A stretch of DNA of 35,381 nt from Deltaproteobacteria bacterium (GCA_021780755.1 JAJXYF010000037.1:1-35381), one strand, 5' to 3'; shown: positions 25,516 through 34,254, numbered from the stretch's first letter. Notes: generated from the sequence alone by a model not told the origin. Made by a program: numbers and translations.

Positions 25516-26644
25516 ATGCTTAGCGACATGCGCCCGCAACTGAACGACCTCGAAGCCCGCTCGGAAACTCTGCGGAGGCGTCTTTGACGTCCCCAAACTA
25601 ACCGCGCGCAAGCAGGAACTCTCCGAACAATCCATCAAGCAGGACTTCTGGGACAACCCGGAAGCGGCACAAGCGATTCTCAAGGAGCAGGAGCGCATCA
25701 AGGTGCAGCTCTCCGGTTTCGAAAAACTGGAGAAGGCACTGGACGAAGCGCGTGTGTTTCTGGCGATGGCCGAGGATGAAGGCGCCGATGAATCGGAGGC
25801 CGCCCGCGAGACCGAAACCGCGCTGGCCGCGGCGCGCGCCGAGATCGAACGCCAGGAACTCCAGGTGATGCTCGGCGGCGAGCACGATCGCCTCGGCGCG
25901 ATCGTCTCGATTCATCCGGGGGCCGGCGGCACCGAGGCGCAGGACTGGGCCGAGATGCTGTTGCGGTTGTACATGCGTTGGGCCGAGCGTCGCGGCTTCG
26001 AGACCGAGCTTGCCGATTTGCAGCCCGGCGAAGGCGGCGGCGTGAAGAGTGCGACCTTCACCGTCGAGGGCGATTACGCCTATGGCTATCTGAAGGCGGA
26101 AGCGGGAATCCATCGGCTGGTCCGAATCTCGCCGTTCGACGCCAATGCCCGGCGCCATACTTCGTTCGCGTCGGTCTTCGTTTTCCCGGCGATTGACGAC
26201 AAGGTCGAAGTGGTGATCAATCCGGCGGACTTGAGAATCGATACCTTCCGCGCGAGCGGGGCCGGCGGTCAGCACGTGAACAAGACCGACTCGGCGGTGC
26301 GCTTCACCCATCTGCCGACCGGCATCGTGGTGACCTGCCAGAACGAACGATCGCAGCATAAGAATCGCGCGATGGCGATGAAGATATTGCGGGCGCGCCT
26401 GTTCGAGATGGAAGAGCGCAAACGCCGCGAGGAACTCGAGAAGTTCAGCAAGGACAAAAAGGAAATCGCGTGGGGCAGCCAGATCCGATCCTACGTGCTG
26501 CACCCGTACCAGATGGTCAAGGACCATCGCACCGGAGTCGAGATCGGCAACACCAATGCGGTCCTCGACGGCGCGATCGACGAATTTATCGAGGCCTACC
26601 TGATGGGCGTGCGCAAGGCCGGCGCTGAAGCCGCCCCGGCGTAA
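25516..26644 (+). CDS. prfB: Peptide chain release factor 2 with programmed +1 frameshift
   Basis: The first 23 codons run from ATG 25516 to CTT 25582-25584 and meet TGA at 25585-25587. A +1 shift on CTT skips the T at 25585 and resumes with GAC at 25586, giving 375 residues. The shift site CTTTGAC is canonical, and the SD-like GGAGG (25574-25578) lies three bases before CTT. RF2 releases peptides at UGA and UAA. The RF2 discriminator SPF (RISPFDANAR) and the catalytic GGQ (GAGGQHVNKTDS) are present. Autoregulation is implied: when RF2 is scarce the ribosome pauses at UGA and shifts. RF2 is also the natural competitor for any UGA used for selenocysteine. Confidence 0.97.
25574..25588 (+). promoter_or_regulatory. 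prfB programmed frameshift site
   Basis: An internal SD-like GGAGG, a three-base spacer and CTTTGAC form the standard RF2 recoding signal. The in-frame TGA is at 25585-25587. Confidence 0.95.
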
Positions 26645-26724
26645 TCTCTTGCGGGAACTAACTGGCTATTGAGAATGGCAATGCAGCCGCCGTCGCTCTG
26701 AGTATAAATTCACGTCTCTGACAC

Positions 26725-27387
26725 ATGAGAGCAACCAGACGCTCCGCTCTTCTCGTGGCTATCGCTCTTATCCTTTTGGGCGCACTTTCAATAGGGTACG
26801 AGAGGCACCTGACTCGCGAAAAGAATATCCATGAAGCAGATTGTTTCCGAGAAGCTGACGCGAATTATAAGAACACGCATCCTGAGCAAGTCGAACAATG
26901 CAAACGCGAAACAGAACAAAATCGGCACGCGGGTGGTGGGATTAGTTCTGACCTCACTAAGACCTGCATAGATGTGCTTGCTGGTGAAATCGATGAAACT
27001 CAATGCCGCGACCCAGTTAAATGCGTTGACTGTCTGGAAGTTGAAGCCGCGAGGGCGAGTCTAAACGCGTACGAAAGCGGACCCGGTGGATATGGTTGGC
27101 TTGCCGTTGTCTGTGGTTTTCTCATACTGGCAGTTGGTATCGTCGATAAGCTCTTGCGCATATGCCTAAGGTCGGCGGTCGTGACCCTCATATTCATTAG
27201 CGCTAGTATGGCGGCAATTTGCATTGCGGCTTTCGTTCTTGTTCCTAAGAAAACTTCACTGCTAGCTGTTCCGGTCACGTTTCTTCTGGTAGCTGAGTAT
27301 TTCTTCGTCTGCGCAATTAATCGGTTCATCCATGAGCGTTTTGGCGATCCCCAGCCGCGTGGAAGACATAACGGCCCGTCGGAATGA
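26725..27387 (+). CDS. Unrecognised Cys-rich membrane protein, partner of the HEPN gene
   Basis: The 220-residue protein has an N-terminal membrane helix (residues about 8-24). A roughly 95-residue polar region follows with cysteines at 40, 59, 81, 94, 100 and 103, which could form disulfides if periplasmic. Three more helices lie near 123-140, 150-173 and 178-198, before a short basic tail. Codon use and base composition are clearly less GC-rich than the flanking prfB and LLM genes, a sign of recent acquisition. No family is recognised. It ends 9 bp before the HEPN-type gene, so the two probably act together. Confidence 0.65.
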   Translation: MRATRRSALLVAIALILLGALSIGYERHLTREKNIHEADCFREADANYKNTHPEQVEQCKRETEQNRHAGGGISSDLTKTCIDVLAGEIDETQCRDPVKCVDCLEVEAARASLNAYESGPGGYGWLAVVCGFLILAVGIVDKLLRICLRSAVVTLIFISASMAAICIAAFVLVPKKTSLLAVPVTFLLVAEYFFVCAINRFIHERFGDPQPRGRHNGPSE

Positions 27388-27396
27388 GGCCCGTCC

Positions 27397-27837
27397 ATGA
27401 AATCGTTACCTGAGATTCCTGGAGATGCCCAGTTCTTCCGAGCATTTGCTCGCTTCGAGTACGCTCTCAAGTCGACAGGCTACTACGAGCGTTCAAATTG
27501 GATTAGGACTAATTGGGCCAAGTTTGAGAAGGAGAGGAGCATTCAAGGATTATTTGAGGCTGCCTGCGGAAACTCGGGCATCAATTATCTGATCAACCAC
27601 CCGCCGAAGCGCGAGATCGTAGAGAACGGCACTGTCGCTTGGAAGGAGCCGGAGAAGATCGAAACCACTCAGGCTCTTCTTAAGGCCTTACAGCGCGTTC
27701 GCAATAATCTCTTCCACGGCGGGAAACGCCCCTCGCCGAAGGATCGCGATAGGAGACTCATTCGCGCCGCCATGAAAGTCCTAGAAATGTTGCTCGATCG
27801 ATGTCCTGAACTCAAAGCAAAATTCGACGAAGCATGA
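27397..27837 (+). CDS. HEPN-type protein (possible ribonuclease)
   Basis: This 146-residue helical protein contains RNNLFH at residues 102-107, the Rx4H motif of HEPN ribonucleases, followed by GGKRPSPKDRDRR. Near the N-terminus, FFRAFARFEYALKS is the usual opening helix of this group. HEPN proteins often act as toxins or in phage defence, and cleave RNA as dimers. Here the gene shares its AT-richer composition with the membrane gene upstream and sits alone between housekeeping and metabolic genes. No antitoxin such as an MNT nucleotidyltransferase is visible nearby. The HEPN assignment rests on the motif and overall helical pattern; the function is not shown. Confidence 0.7.
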   Translation: MKSLPEIPGDAQFFRAFARFEYALKSTGYYERSNWIRTNWAKFEKERSIQGLFEAACGNSGINYLINHPPKREIVENGTVAWKEPEKIETTQALLKALQRVRNNLFHGGKRPSPKDRDRRLIRAAMKVLEMLLDRCPELKAKFDEA

Positions 27838-27955
27838 AAGATGTCGTCGTGTTGCAGCGCCGGCCGGAACATGGATGTCATTATTTACCGGACTCGACGC
27901 CCAGAAAGTCTCCAAAAAACCATAGCCATTCTTAAAGTACTGCAGATGTGAGGCA

Positions 27956-27988
27956 CGGCCCGGCTCACGGCATGGATGAGCCGGGCCG
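27956..27988 (-). terminator. Strong hairpin between the HEPN and LLM genes
   Basis: A perfect 12-bp stem, CGGCCCGGCTCA (27956-27967) and TGAGCCGGGCCG (27977-27988), has a 9-nt loop. It lies 10 nt beyond the stop of the minus-strand LLM gene and about 120 nt beyond the HEPN stop. It could serve both convergent transcripts; no U-tract is present. Confidence 0.6.
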
Positions 27989-27998
27989 CACAACACCG

Positions 27999-28880
27999 TC
28001 AGATGCCGCGGGCGCGCTCGACCACCTGTGCGAAGTGCCGGGCCAGTTCGGGCGCCTTGCCACGAGTAGTTTCGGCGACGGTCTTTTGCGACAGCAGCAC
28101 GACGCGATTCACACCGGCATCGCGAAAGCGTTTGAGATCGTCGGCGGATGGACCGTTTTCTCCGGGATCGACCAGCGGCGAAATCTGGATCGATTCGGGC
28201 TTGCGTCCATGCTGCACGGCGAGCTTGCGGATGGTCGCGACGTCGCGCTTCAACTCGTCGGGATTATCCATCAACGGCATCCAGCCGTCGTAAGTACGCG
28301 CGACGCGGTCAAGCGCCTTGGGGCCGTGAGCGCCGAGAATCACCGGCGGATGGGGCTTTTGGAGCGGTTTGGGTTCGCAGCGCACAGCGGGGAAACGAAT
28401 AATCTCGCCTTCGTACGCGGCCTCGCGTTCGGTCCACAACACGCGCATCGCTTCGACGGTTTCGCGCGTCTGCTTCCACCTGGTGCCGAAGTTCGCACCC
28501 ATCACTTCAGTCTCTTCGCGAAGCCATCCGGCGCCGACACCGAGCAGCACGCGCCCACCCGAGAAGAGATCGAGACTCGCGACCGCCTTGGCCGTGATCA
28601 ACGGTTCGCGCTCGGGCAGCAGACAGATTCCAGTGCCGAGCTTGATTCGCTTGGTAACCGCGGAGGCGATGCTGAGCGCGACGAACGGATCGGCCCACGT
28701 GGCATAATGTTCGGGCAGCTTGTTGTCGGGCGTGAACGGGAACAGCGTCTTCATGTGGACGGGAATCACCGGATGCTCGGGAATCCAGAGGGATTCATAA
28801 CCGAGTGATTCGACCAGGCGGGCGGCCTCGGCGAGGTCGCCGCTCTGCGCCGTCGGCGCCATCAGAAATCCGATATCCAT
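27999..28880 (-). CDS. LLM-class (F420-dependent type) oxidoreductase, copy 1
   Basis: This 293-residue luciferase-like TIM-barrel enzyme starts MDIGFLMAPTAQSGDLAEAA. Typical features follow: ESLGYESLWIPEHPVIP, KRIKLGTGICLLPEREPL, DLFSGGRVLLGVGAGWLREE, and PPVILGAHGPKALDRVARTY. Many members of this branch use cofactor F420, but the cofactor cannot be proved from sequence alone and the substrate is unknown. It is a close tandem paralogue of the gene at 29025. The stop is followed directly by a strong hairpin. A ribosome site (AAGGAGTG) lies before the ATG. Confidence 0.92.
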   Translation of the reverse strand: MDIGFLMAPTAQSGDLAEAARLVESLGYESLWIPEHPVIPVHMKTLFPFTPDNKLPEHYATWADPFVALSIASAVTKRIKLGTGICLLPEREPLITAKAVASLDLFSGGRVLLGVGAGWLREETEVMGANFGTRWKQTRETVEAMRVLWTEREAAYEGEIIRFPAVRCEPKPLQKPHPPVILGAHGPKALDRVARTYDGWMPLMDNPDELKRDVATIRKLAVQHGRKPESIQISPLVDPGENGPSADDLKRFRDAGVNRVVLLSQKTVAETTRGKAPELARHFAQVVERARGI

Positions 28881-29024
28881 TTGACACTCCTTCTGAATGC
28901 TAACTGAGCATGAGAATGGCTATTCAAAAACTGCCCGCACCCGCGCTCGCCGCGCGAGCTTGCCCTTGCGCTCGACAAGTAGAGGGATTGGGAAATATGC
29001 AGCGCGCCGACCATCGTGACGTGT

Positions 29025-29903
29025 TCAGATACCGTGGGCGCGTTCGATCAGCGGGGCGAAATGCCGAAGCTGATCCGGGGCCTTGCCGGCGGCGGAATCG
29101 GAAACCAGTTTTTGCGAGAACGGGATGAAGCGGCTGGCGCCCGCGTCGCGGAAACGCTTCAAGTCGTCCCCCGAAGGTACGCCCTTGTCCGAATCAACGA
29201 AGACCGTGATCTGAATCGAGTCGGGTTTACGGCCATGGTTGGCCGCGAGCTTGCGAATTGTCGCGACGTCGCGCTTGACCTGTTCGGCGCTTTCGGCGAG
29301 CGGCATCCAGCCGTCGTAAGTGCGCGCGACGCGCTCGAGCGCCTTGGGCCCGTGCGCACCGAGCAGGACCGGCGGATAGGGTTTCTGCACCGGTTTGGGA
29401 TCGCAAAGCACGGCCGGAAAGCGAATGATCTCACCCTCGTAGGAGCCCTCGCGCTGTGTCCACAGCACGCGCATCGCCTCGACCATTTCGCGCAGCCGGC
29501 GCCATCGAAAGCCGAACTTGGCGCCCATCGCCTCGGTCTCTTCCTTGAGCCATCCGGCGCCCGCGCCGATAATTACGCGCCCGTTGGAATAGAAATCGAG
29601 GCTCGCGATCATCTTGGCGGTGATCAACGGCTCGCGTTCGGGCAGCAGGCAGATACCGGTGGCGAGCTTGATTTTCCTGGTGACCGTCGCCGCAACCGTC
29701 AGCGCCACGAACGGATCGACCCATCGCGTGTAATGGTCGGGGAGCTTGCCGTCGCCCGCGGGAAACGGCGTGGTCCTGACCACCGGGATGACGGGATGCT
29801 CCGGGATCCAGAGCGATTCGTAACCGAGGGACTCAGCGGTGCGAGCGATTTCGGCGAGGTCGCCGCTTTGCGTGGTTGCCGCCATCAGGAATCCTACATC
29901 CAT
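29025..29903 (-). CDS. LLM-class (F420-dependent type) oxidoreductase, copy 2
   Basis: The 292-residue product matches the neighbouring copy almost column for column: MDVGFLMAATTQSGDLAEIA, ESLGYESLWIPEHPVIP, KIKLATGICLLPEREPL, GRVIIGAGAGWLKEETEAMG and PPVLLGAHGPKALERVARTY. The pair clearly arose by tandem duplication and then diverged, mostly in loops and at the C-terminal half. Both read in the same direction with a 144-bp gap, in which I see no further gene. An AGGGAGGA ribosome site precedes the ATG. The shared substrate class is unknown. Confidence 0.92.
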   Translation of the reverse strand: MDVGFLMAATTQSGDLAEIARTAESLGYESLWIPEHPVIPVVRTTPFPAGDGKLPDHYTRWVDPFVALTVAATVTRKIKLATGICLLPEREPLITAKMIASLDFYSNGRVIIGAGAGWLKEETEAMGAKFGFRWRRLREMVEAMRVLWTQREGSYEGEIIRFPAVLCDPKPVQKPYPPVLLGAHGPKALERVARTYDGWMPLAESAEQVKRDVATIRKLAANHGRKPDSIQITVFVDSDKGVPSGDDLKRFRDAGASRFIPFSQKLVSDSAAGKAPDQLRHFAPLIERAHGI

Positions 29904-29975
29904 TTCTTGATCCTCCCTGCTTGCTCAATCGCAACGCCCTAACTGAACCGCGTTGGCGATAATTTGCAAGCTGTT

Positions 29976-30728
29976 CTAGTCAGCTCGGTTGTGTGGCGAC
30001 ACCTGAAGCGGGCGCAGCGAGGTCAAGTGGCGCGTGTTGCGCGAGGGTTTGACGTACAGCAGTGGAATAAGCGCGAAGGCCACAATGGCGGCGATGGTGC
30101 TCAGCCAGGCGATCGCCGAAGCGATCAAATAGAGTAGGGGGACGACGATAAACACGCGGCTGACGTGTCGAATAAAATCGGCGTCGAGGCCGGGCACGAC
30201 CAGGCGATGATGATGTGTGGCATACGCCCAGTGGACGTAGCGGACGATGCCCGCGAGGAAGAGGTTTGCGCCATAGACCGTCGCCGCGAGCGGCAACTGA
30301 TGGTTTTTCCCGAGCAGGGAGGCCGAGAACGGCACGAAACTGATCGTCAGGAGAAACGCCAGCGTGATTCCCAGGTGCACGCGGTCGGAGCGGACGATCC
30401 AGTGCATCTCCATGTGATGGCCGTACCAGAAGACGGCGACGATCGCGAAGCTCAGAACGAACAGCGTCAGTTGCGGAACAATTTCGCTGAGACTCGCCAG
30501 CAACCGCGCCTGCGACGACGCCGAAGGTGCATGCAGATCGAGCACAAGCAGCGTGAGGACGATCGCGAATACGCCGTCGGTGAGAGCGGCGACGCGGACC
30601 GTGCTCAAGCCTTGCGAGCGCGCGGTGACCGGCGCGTCGTCGGTGAGACCGCGTTCAGGGGGAGCTGGTTCGCATGCGCCACTTTGAGGGATTTGCCCGG
30701 GCGTTCGCGGCGTTGTTTCCGGGGTCAT
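29976..30728 (-). CDS. TMEM175-family potassium channel-like protein
   Basis: The ATG at 30728 is taken as the start; the frame also offers TTG 30740. The roughly 250-residue protein has an unconserved, Pro-rich N-terminal stretch of about 40 residues. It then shows the family signature RVAALTDGVFAIVLTLLVLD on the first helix, followed by about five more hydrophobic helices. Bacterial TMEM175 proteins carry one six-helix repeat and form tetrameric K+ channels; this length fits one repeat. The canonical signature is usually FSDGVFAI, so Leu-Thr here replaces Phe-Ser. The next gene upstream on this strand ends at 30795. Confidence 0.85.
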   Translation of the reverse strand: MTPETTPRTPGQIPQSGACEPAPPERGLTDDAPVTARSQGLSTVRVAALTDGVFAIVLTLLVLDLHAPSASSQARLLASLSEIVPQLTLFVLSFAIVAVFWYGHHMEMHWIVRSDRVHLGITLAFLLTISFVPFSASLLGKNHQLPLAATVYGANLFLAGIVRYVHWAYATHHHRLVVPGLDADFIRHVSRVFIVVPLLYLIASAIAWLSTIAAIVAFALIPLLYVKPSRNTRHLTSLRPLQVSPHNRAD

Positions 30729-30794
30729 ATCCACGTTCAAGAATGGCGCGTCGTGGCGACGAAAGATCGCGGATTAAAGGGCGCTGCGGGTAAT

Positions 30795-31232
30795 CTACCG
30801 CGGCAGCTTGCCGGAGAGATTAAGGAATTCCTGCAGGGTCTGGTTGTAGCGGTAATACTTGTCTTCGCGGAGTTGGTCGTTGGATTCGAGCCATAGTTCC
30901 TGGCCGATGAGGGCGAGCGAGCTTAAGGTATGGCGTGCCTCGGGACGGCCGTCGCGAGCGATCTCATCGAGCATGCGATTCCACACGGCGCCGGTCGCGC
31001 AGATGGTGAAATCGGGATCGAAGCCGGGCGCATCTTCGAGTGCGGCGGCGCGTCCAAGCTTGTAGCCGTCGAGTTCGACGGCGGTCTCACGTTCGGCGCG
31101 GCCGTCGTCGCCGATCACGTGGACGACGAAGCGGACCTCGGCGTAACCGAGGCGCCGGAACAACTCGCCCTCGGCCTCCATCAGGCGACCGAGGGCGAGA
31201 AACCAATCCGCGTCGGGGAATTTCGCAGCCAT
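30795..31232 (-). CDS. Small protein coupled to the diiron gene, function unknown
   Basis: The start at 31232 (MAAKFPDADWFLALGRLMEA) lies six bases after the diiron stop and is preferred over the in-frame ATG at 31280 inside that gene. The 145-residue acidic protein has DWFLALGRLMEAEGELFRRL, FVVHVIGDDG, FTICATGAVWNRMLDEI and a C-terminal YYRYNQTLQEFLNLSG. The alpha/beta pattern recalls SCP2-like lipid-binding folds, but I do not recognise it firmly. The tight spacing suggests it works with the diiron protein. Confidence 0.75.
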   Translation of the reverse strand: MAAKFPDADWFLALGRLMEAEGELFRRLGYAEVRFVVHVIGDDGRAERETAVELDGYKLGRAAALEDAPGFDPDFTICATGAVWNRMLDEIARDGRPEARHTLSSLALIGQELWLESNDQLREDKYYRYNQTLQEFLNLSGKLPR

Positions 31233-31237
31233 CCGGA

Positions 31238-32353
31238 TCAGGCGGCAAAGAGCTTGGTGAAATCGGTCGGCAGCAGACACCGCGGCCGCCGATCGAGGCC
31301 AGCGGAATCACAGCGCTGGAGATATTCGTTGACGATGCGGCGCCAGAGGTTGGCCTGCATCTCCATGCCCTGGTCGAAGTGTTTGAGACCGCCGCCGAGC
31401 AGAATCGCCATCGGTTCGACCGATTCCGGCACGCTGAAGAGTTGCAACAGGATGCTCTCGGCGTCGTCGAGTTGATCGTGGATTTCCTCGGCGAGTTCGG
31501 GCCGCGCCTTGAGTTGGGCCCGCAGATGCATCGTCCCGTAGCCGACGTGGCGGGATTCGTCCTGCATACATCGGCGAAAGATCTCGGAATCGACGCGGCT
31601 TGGCGCGATAAACTCGCCCTGCCGAAACATGGTCAGGACGAAGCCTTCGCCGAGCAGATGGAGGCGGGCGGTTTGCGCGGAGAAGCTCGGCGAATCGAAG
31701 ATGCGCTTGAGGCTCAATTGGCTGAGCGCGCTGGCTTTGCCGAGTCCGCCGCCATTGGCGAGAGCGCGCTTGCGAAACACGTCGGTATGGCGGGCCTCAT
31801 CCATCGCTTGCGTCGCCAGAAAAAGCTTGACCTCGAGGAAGTCCTGGTTGATCTGGCTCATCCAGCGGGTCGGGGCGTCGGCGGCGATGAACTCGACTTC
31901 AGTAAGGAAGGTGCACAACTGGCACATCGCATGTTCGAGGTCGTCGGGCAGCGGCTTCAATTCACTCCACGGGATGTCGCGCGCGGAACTCCATTGGCGC
32001 GCGACGGCCTCCTCGTACAGTTCCATCGCGTTGTCGGCCCAGCATTCAGCCTTTTCGTTGATGGTAAAGCCGAGCGACGGGACATCGGACGGGACGACGG
32101 CGCCGCGCGGGGCCATCGAGCGATGATCGCCGCCGTGATCGGGAACGACGCCGTAGCTGCCGATTTCGATATCCTTCAAGCGCAGGCCGAGGTTGCCGGG
32201 CTTGGCGCGCATGCCCCATTCGCCATGCTGGTTCATCCAGGAAAGGTCCGGCGTGCCGGTCTGGAAGAGCTTTTCAAGGTAAACCGATGGTTGAAGTTTG
32301 ACCCTGGCATCGCTGCCAATCCTGGCTTCGTCCTTGATTTGAACCGTGGGCAT
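31238..32353 (-). CDS. Ferritin-like diiron protein (AurF/aminobenzoate-oxygenase-like)
   Basis: The start at 32353 (MPTVQIKDEARIG) has CGGAGG upstream and gives 371 residues. The earlier in-frame ATG at 32467 would overlap the next gene and adds an unlikely leader. The four-helix diiron ligands are visible in order: Glu in FLTEVEFIAAD (about residue 152-154), Glu186 and His189 in MDEARHTDVF, Glu236 in LLGEGFVL, and Glu266 and His269 in QDESRHVGYG. This is the carboxylate-bridged diiron pattern of oxygenases and R2-like oxidases. The substrate is not known. Partner genes (small protein, NTF2-like protein, CoA-transferase) suggest a role in modifying an acid or lipid-like metabolite. Confidence 0.88.
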   Translation of the reverse strand: MPTVQIKDEARIGSDARVKLQPSVYLEKLFQTGTPDLSWMNQHGEWGMRAKPGNLGLRLKDIEIGSYGVVPDHGGDHRSMAPRGAVVPSDVPSLGFTINEKAECWADNAMELYEEAVARQWSSARDIPWSELKPLPDDLEHAMCQLCTFLTEVEFIAADAPTRWMSQINQDFLEVKLFLATQAMDEARHTDVFRKRALANGGGLGKASALSQLSLKRIFDSPSFSAQTARLHLLGEGFVLTMFRQGEFIAPSRVDSEIFRRCMQDESRHVGYGTMHLRAQLKARPELAEEIHDQLDDAESILLQLFSVPESVEPMAILLGGGLKHFDQGMEMQANLWRRIVNEYLQRCDSAGLDRRPRCLLPTDFTKLFAA

Positions 32354-32463
32354 ATCCCCATACCTCCGGAAGCTTCGGCGAGTCCCCCGACCCGCCCGAT
32401 TTGGTCGTCCTGATCGAGTTATAAACGGGATTGCCTCAATGTCAAAGCAATTTGAACGCGCGT

Positions 32464-32895
32464 TCACTCGCGGGGGATTTCGCCGGGGCCGGGGAAGGGC
32501 GGATTTGCCATGGAAAGGGTCACGATTTTCCAGGATTTGCCGTCCTTGCGGAGCGTATAGAAGGCGCGTAGGCGCTCGAGAATCGAGCCGTCCTTCTTAT
32601 ATCGCGTGACATCGGCCATCAGCGTCGCGAGGTTTTCGGCGAGCGGCCAAGCCTTAAGGCGATCAATCGTGGAACGGGCCCATCCACGACCCTGAATCGC
32701 GATCATGGTCTGCGAGTAAAAGCGTTGTTGCGCGGCTTCATCGGCGAAGACGGTGGCCCCATGCTCACCCGAGAGCGCGACGAAGGGCAGGTCGAACGAC
32801 TGCATGAAGAGATCGATGTCCTCGCGATTGAAGCCGTCGATATAGCGGGCGTAGAACTGTTCAATCTCGTGCACGATCTGATCGGATTCCGCCAT
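32464..32895 (-). CDS. NTF2/SnoaL-like protein
   Basis: The start at 32895 (MAESDQIVHEIEQFYARY) follows an AGGAAGG ribosome site and gives 143 residues. The alpha+beta cone pattern of the SnoaL/DUF4440 type is recognisable: an N-terminal helix with FYARYIDGFNREDIDLFMQS, then DLPFVALSG, TLMADVTRYKKDGS and FYTLRKDGKSWKIVTLSM. Family members bind small hydrophobic ligands or act as isomerases and hydrolases. No catalytic dyad can be assigned. It lies between the diiron protein and the CoA-transferase on the same strand. Confidence 0.85.
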   Translation of the reverse strand: MAESDQIVHEIEQFYARYIDGFNREDIDLFMQSFDLPFVALSGEHGATVFADEAAQQRFYSQTMIAIQGRGWARSTIDRLKAWPLAENLATLMADVTRYKKDGSILERLRAFYTLRKDGKSWKIVTLSMANPPFPGPGEIPRE

Positions 32896-32955
32896 GATTT
32901 TCCTTCCTTGATGGATTCGAGCGCGGCGCACTGCCGCGGTTGAAGATGATGTGGG

Positions 32956-34254
32956 CTAGAAGGCCCCGCGGCGCAGCAATTCGTGAGCGTCGCGCTCGAG
33001 TGATTCGCGAAAGTCGGGATGCGCTATCGCGAGCATCCGGCGCACACGCTCGGCCAGCGGCTGCCCGCGCAATTCGGCGGCGCCGAACTCGGTGACGATG
33101 ATATCAGCATCGCTGCGCGCGGTGGTGACGGGGCCGGTGAGGCGGGCGACGACGCGGCTCAACTTGCCCTCGCGGGCCGTCGCGGGCATCGCGATAACCG
33201 AGCGTCCGCCGGCGGCAAGTTGCGCGCCGCGCACGAAATCAACCTGGCCGCCGACCGCGCCGACATAGACGCCGGAAGCGACCTCGGCGTTGACCTGGCC
33301 AGTCAGATCGGCTTCCACGGCGGAATTGATCGCGACGATCCTGCCGAGTTGGCAGAGCACTTCCGAGCGATGCGTGTGCATCAGCGTGAACAGCTTGATC
33401 TGAGGATTTTGATGGCCGAAGCGATAGACGCGGCTGGTGCCGAGCAGCGAGCAGCAGACGGCGATGCCGGTATCGATGGGTTTGCGCGCGTTGGTCATCG
33501 CGCCGCTTTCGATGAGGTCGGCAACGCGATCGCTAATGAGGCCCGAGTGAATGCCGAGGTCGCGGCGGTCGCTGATACTGGCCATCACCGCGTCAGGAAT
33601 TGCGCCGATGCCAATCTGGATCGTGGTGCCATCCTCGATGTAGCGGCCAACGTGGCGCGCGATGCCGCGCTCAACGTCGCCGATCGGGCGCGGGTCGAGA
33701 CCGACTGGCGGCCGCGAGACGTGCACGAGATAGTCAATCCGGGCGGCGCTGAGGTAGGCGTCGCAGTGAGTCCAGGGCGCTTGCTCGTTGACCTCCGCGA
33801 TGACTACTCGCGCCTTGGCGATCGCGGCTTGTTGATAGTCGTTGGTGAGCGAATAGCTATATTCACCACGGTCATTGGGAGGGCTGGTCTGCACGAAGAC
33901 CACGTCGGAGCGGATGATGCCGTCGTTGAAGTAGGGAATCAGTTGCGAGAGGTGGCACGGAATCGTGCGCAGGGCGCCCGCGCGCACGAGGTCGCGCAGA
34001 TTACCAATGGCGCCATAGCCGGTGAAGGTGAGCATATCGGCATGCTCGGGCTTGAGCGTGTTGGTATAGGTGATGCCGCCGAGAAAGACGTGGGCGGGGC
34101 CGATACGATGGCGTTGTTCGAGCAGGCGCTCGACGAGCGTTTGGGGTTCGCCAGAGCCTTGCCCCCATACGATATGGTCACCGGGCCTTATAATCCCGGT
34201 GAAATCGAGACTGCGTGAATCGAGCTCTTGAGGCATCGTAGTAGGCGCCATCAT
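32956..34254 (-). CDS. Acetyl-CoA hydrolase/transferase family protein (4-hydroxybutyrate CoA-transferase-like)
   Basis: The start at 34254 (MMAPTTMPQELDSRS) is a choice among several in-frame ATGs (34323, 34254, 34236); none has a strong ribosome site. The two-domain CoA-transferase fold is evident: the N-terminal half with IRPGDHIVWGQGSGEP and VFVQTSPPNDRGEYSYSLTN, the hinge with IQIGIGAIPDAVMASI, and the C-terminal half with AINSAVEADLTGQVNAE, which probably holds the catalytic Glu, and GGQVDFVRGAQLAAGG. It would move CoA between acyl groups. With the NTF2-like and diiron genes downstream it suggests an acid or lipid activation step. Identity of the acyl group is open. Confidence 0.9.
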   Translation of the reverse strand: MMAPTTMPQELDSRSLDFTGIIRPGDHIVWGQGSGEPQTLVERLLEQRHRIGPAHVFLGGITYTNTLKPEHADMLTFTGYGAIGNLRDLVRAGALRTIPCHLSQLIPYFNDGIIRSDVVFVQTSPPNDRGEYSYSLTNDYQQAAIAKARVVIAEVNEQAPWTHCDAYLSAARIDYLVHVSRPPVGLDPRPIGDVERGIARHVGRYIEDGTTIQIGIGAIPDAVMASISDRRDLGIHSGLISDRVADLIESGAMTNARKPIDTGIAVCCSLLGTSRVYRFGHQNPQIKLFTLMHTHRSEVLCQLGRIVAINSAVEADLTGQVNAEVASGVYVGAVGGQVDFVRGAQLAAGGRSVIAMPATAREGKLSRVVARLTGPVTTARSDADIIVTEFGAAELRGQPLAERVRRMLAIAHPDFRESLERDAHELLRRGAF

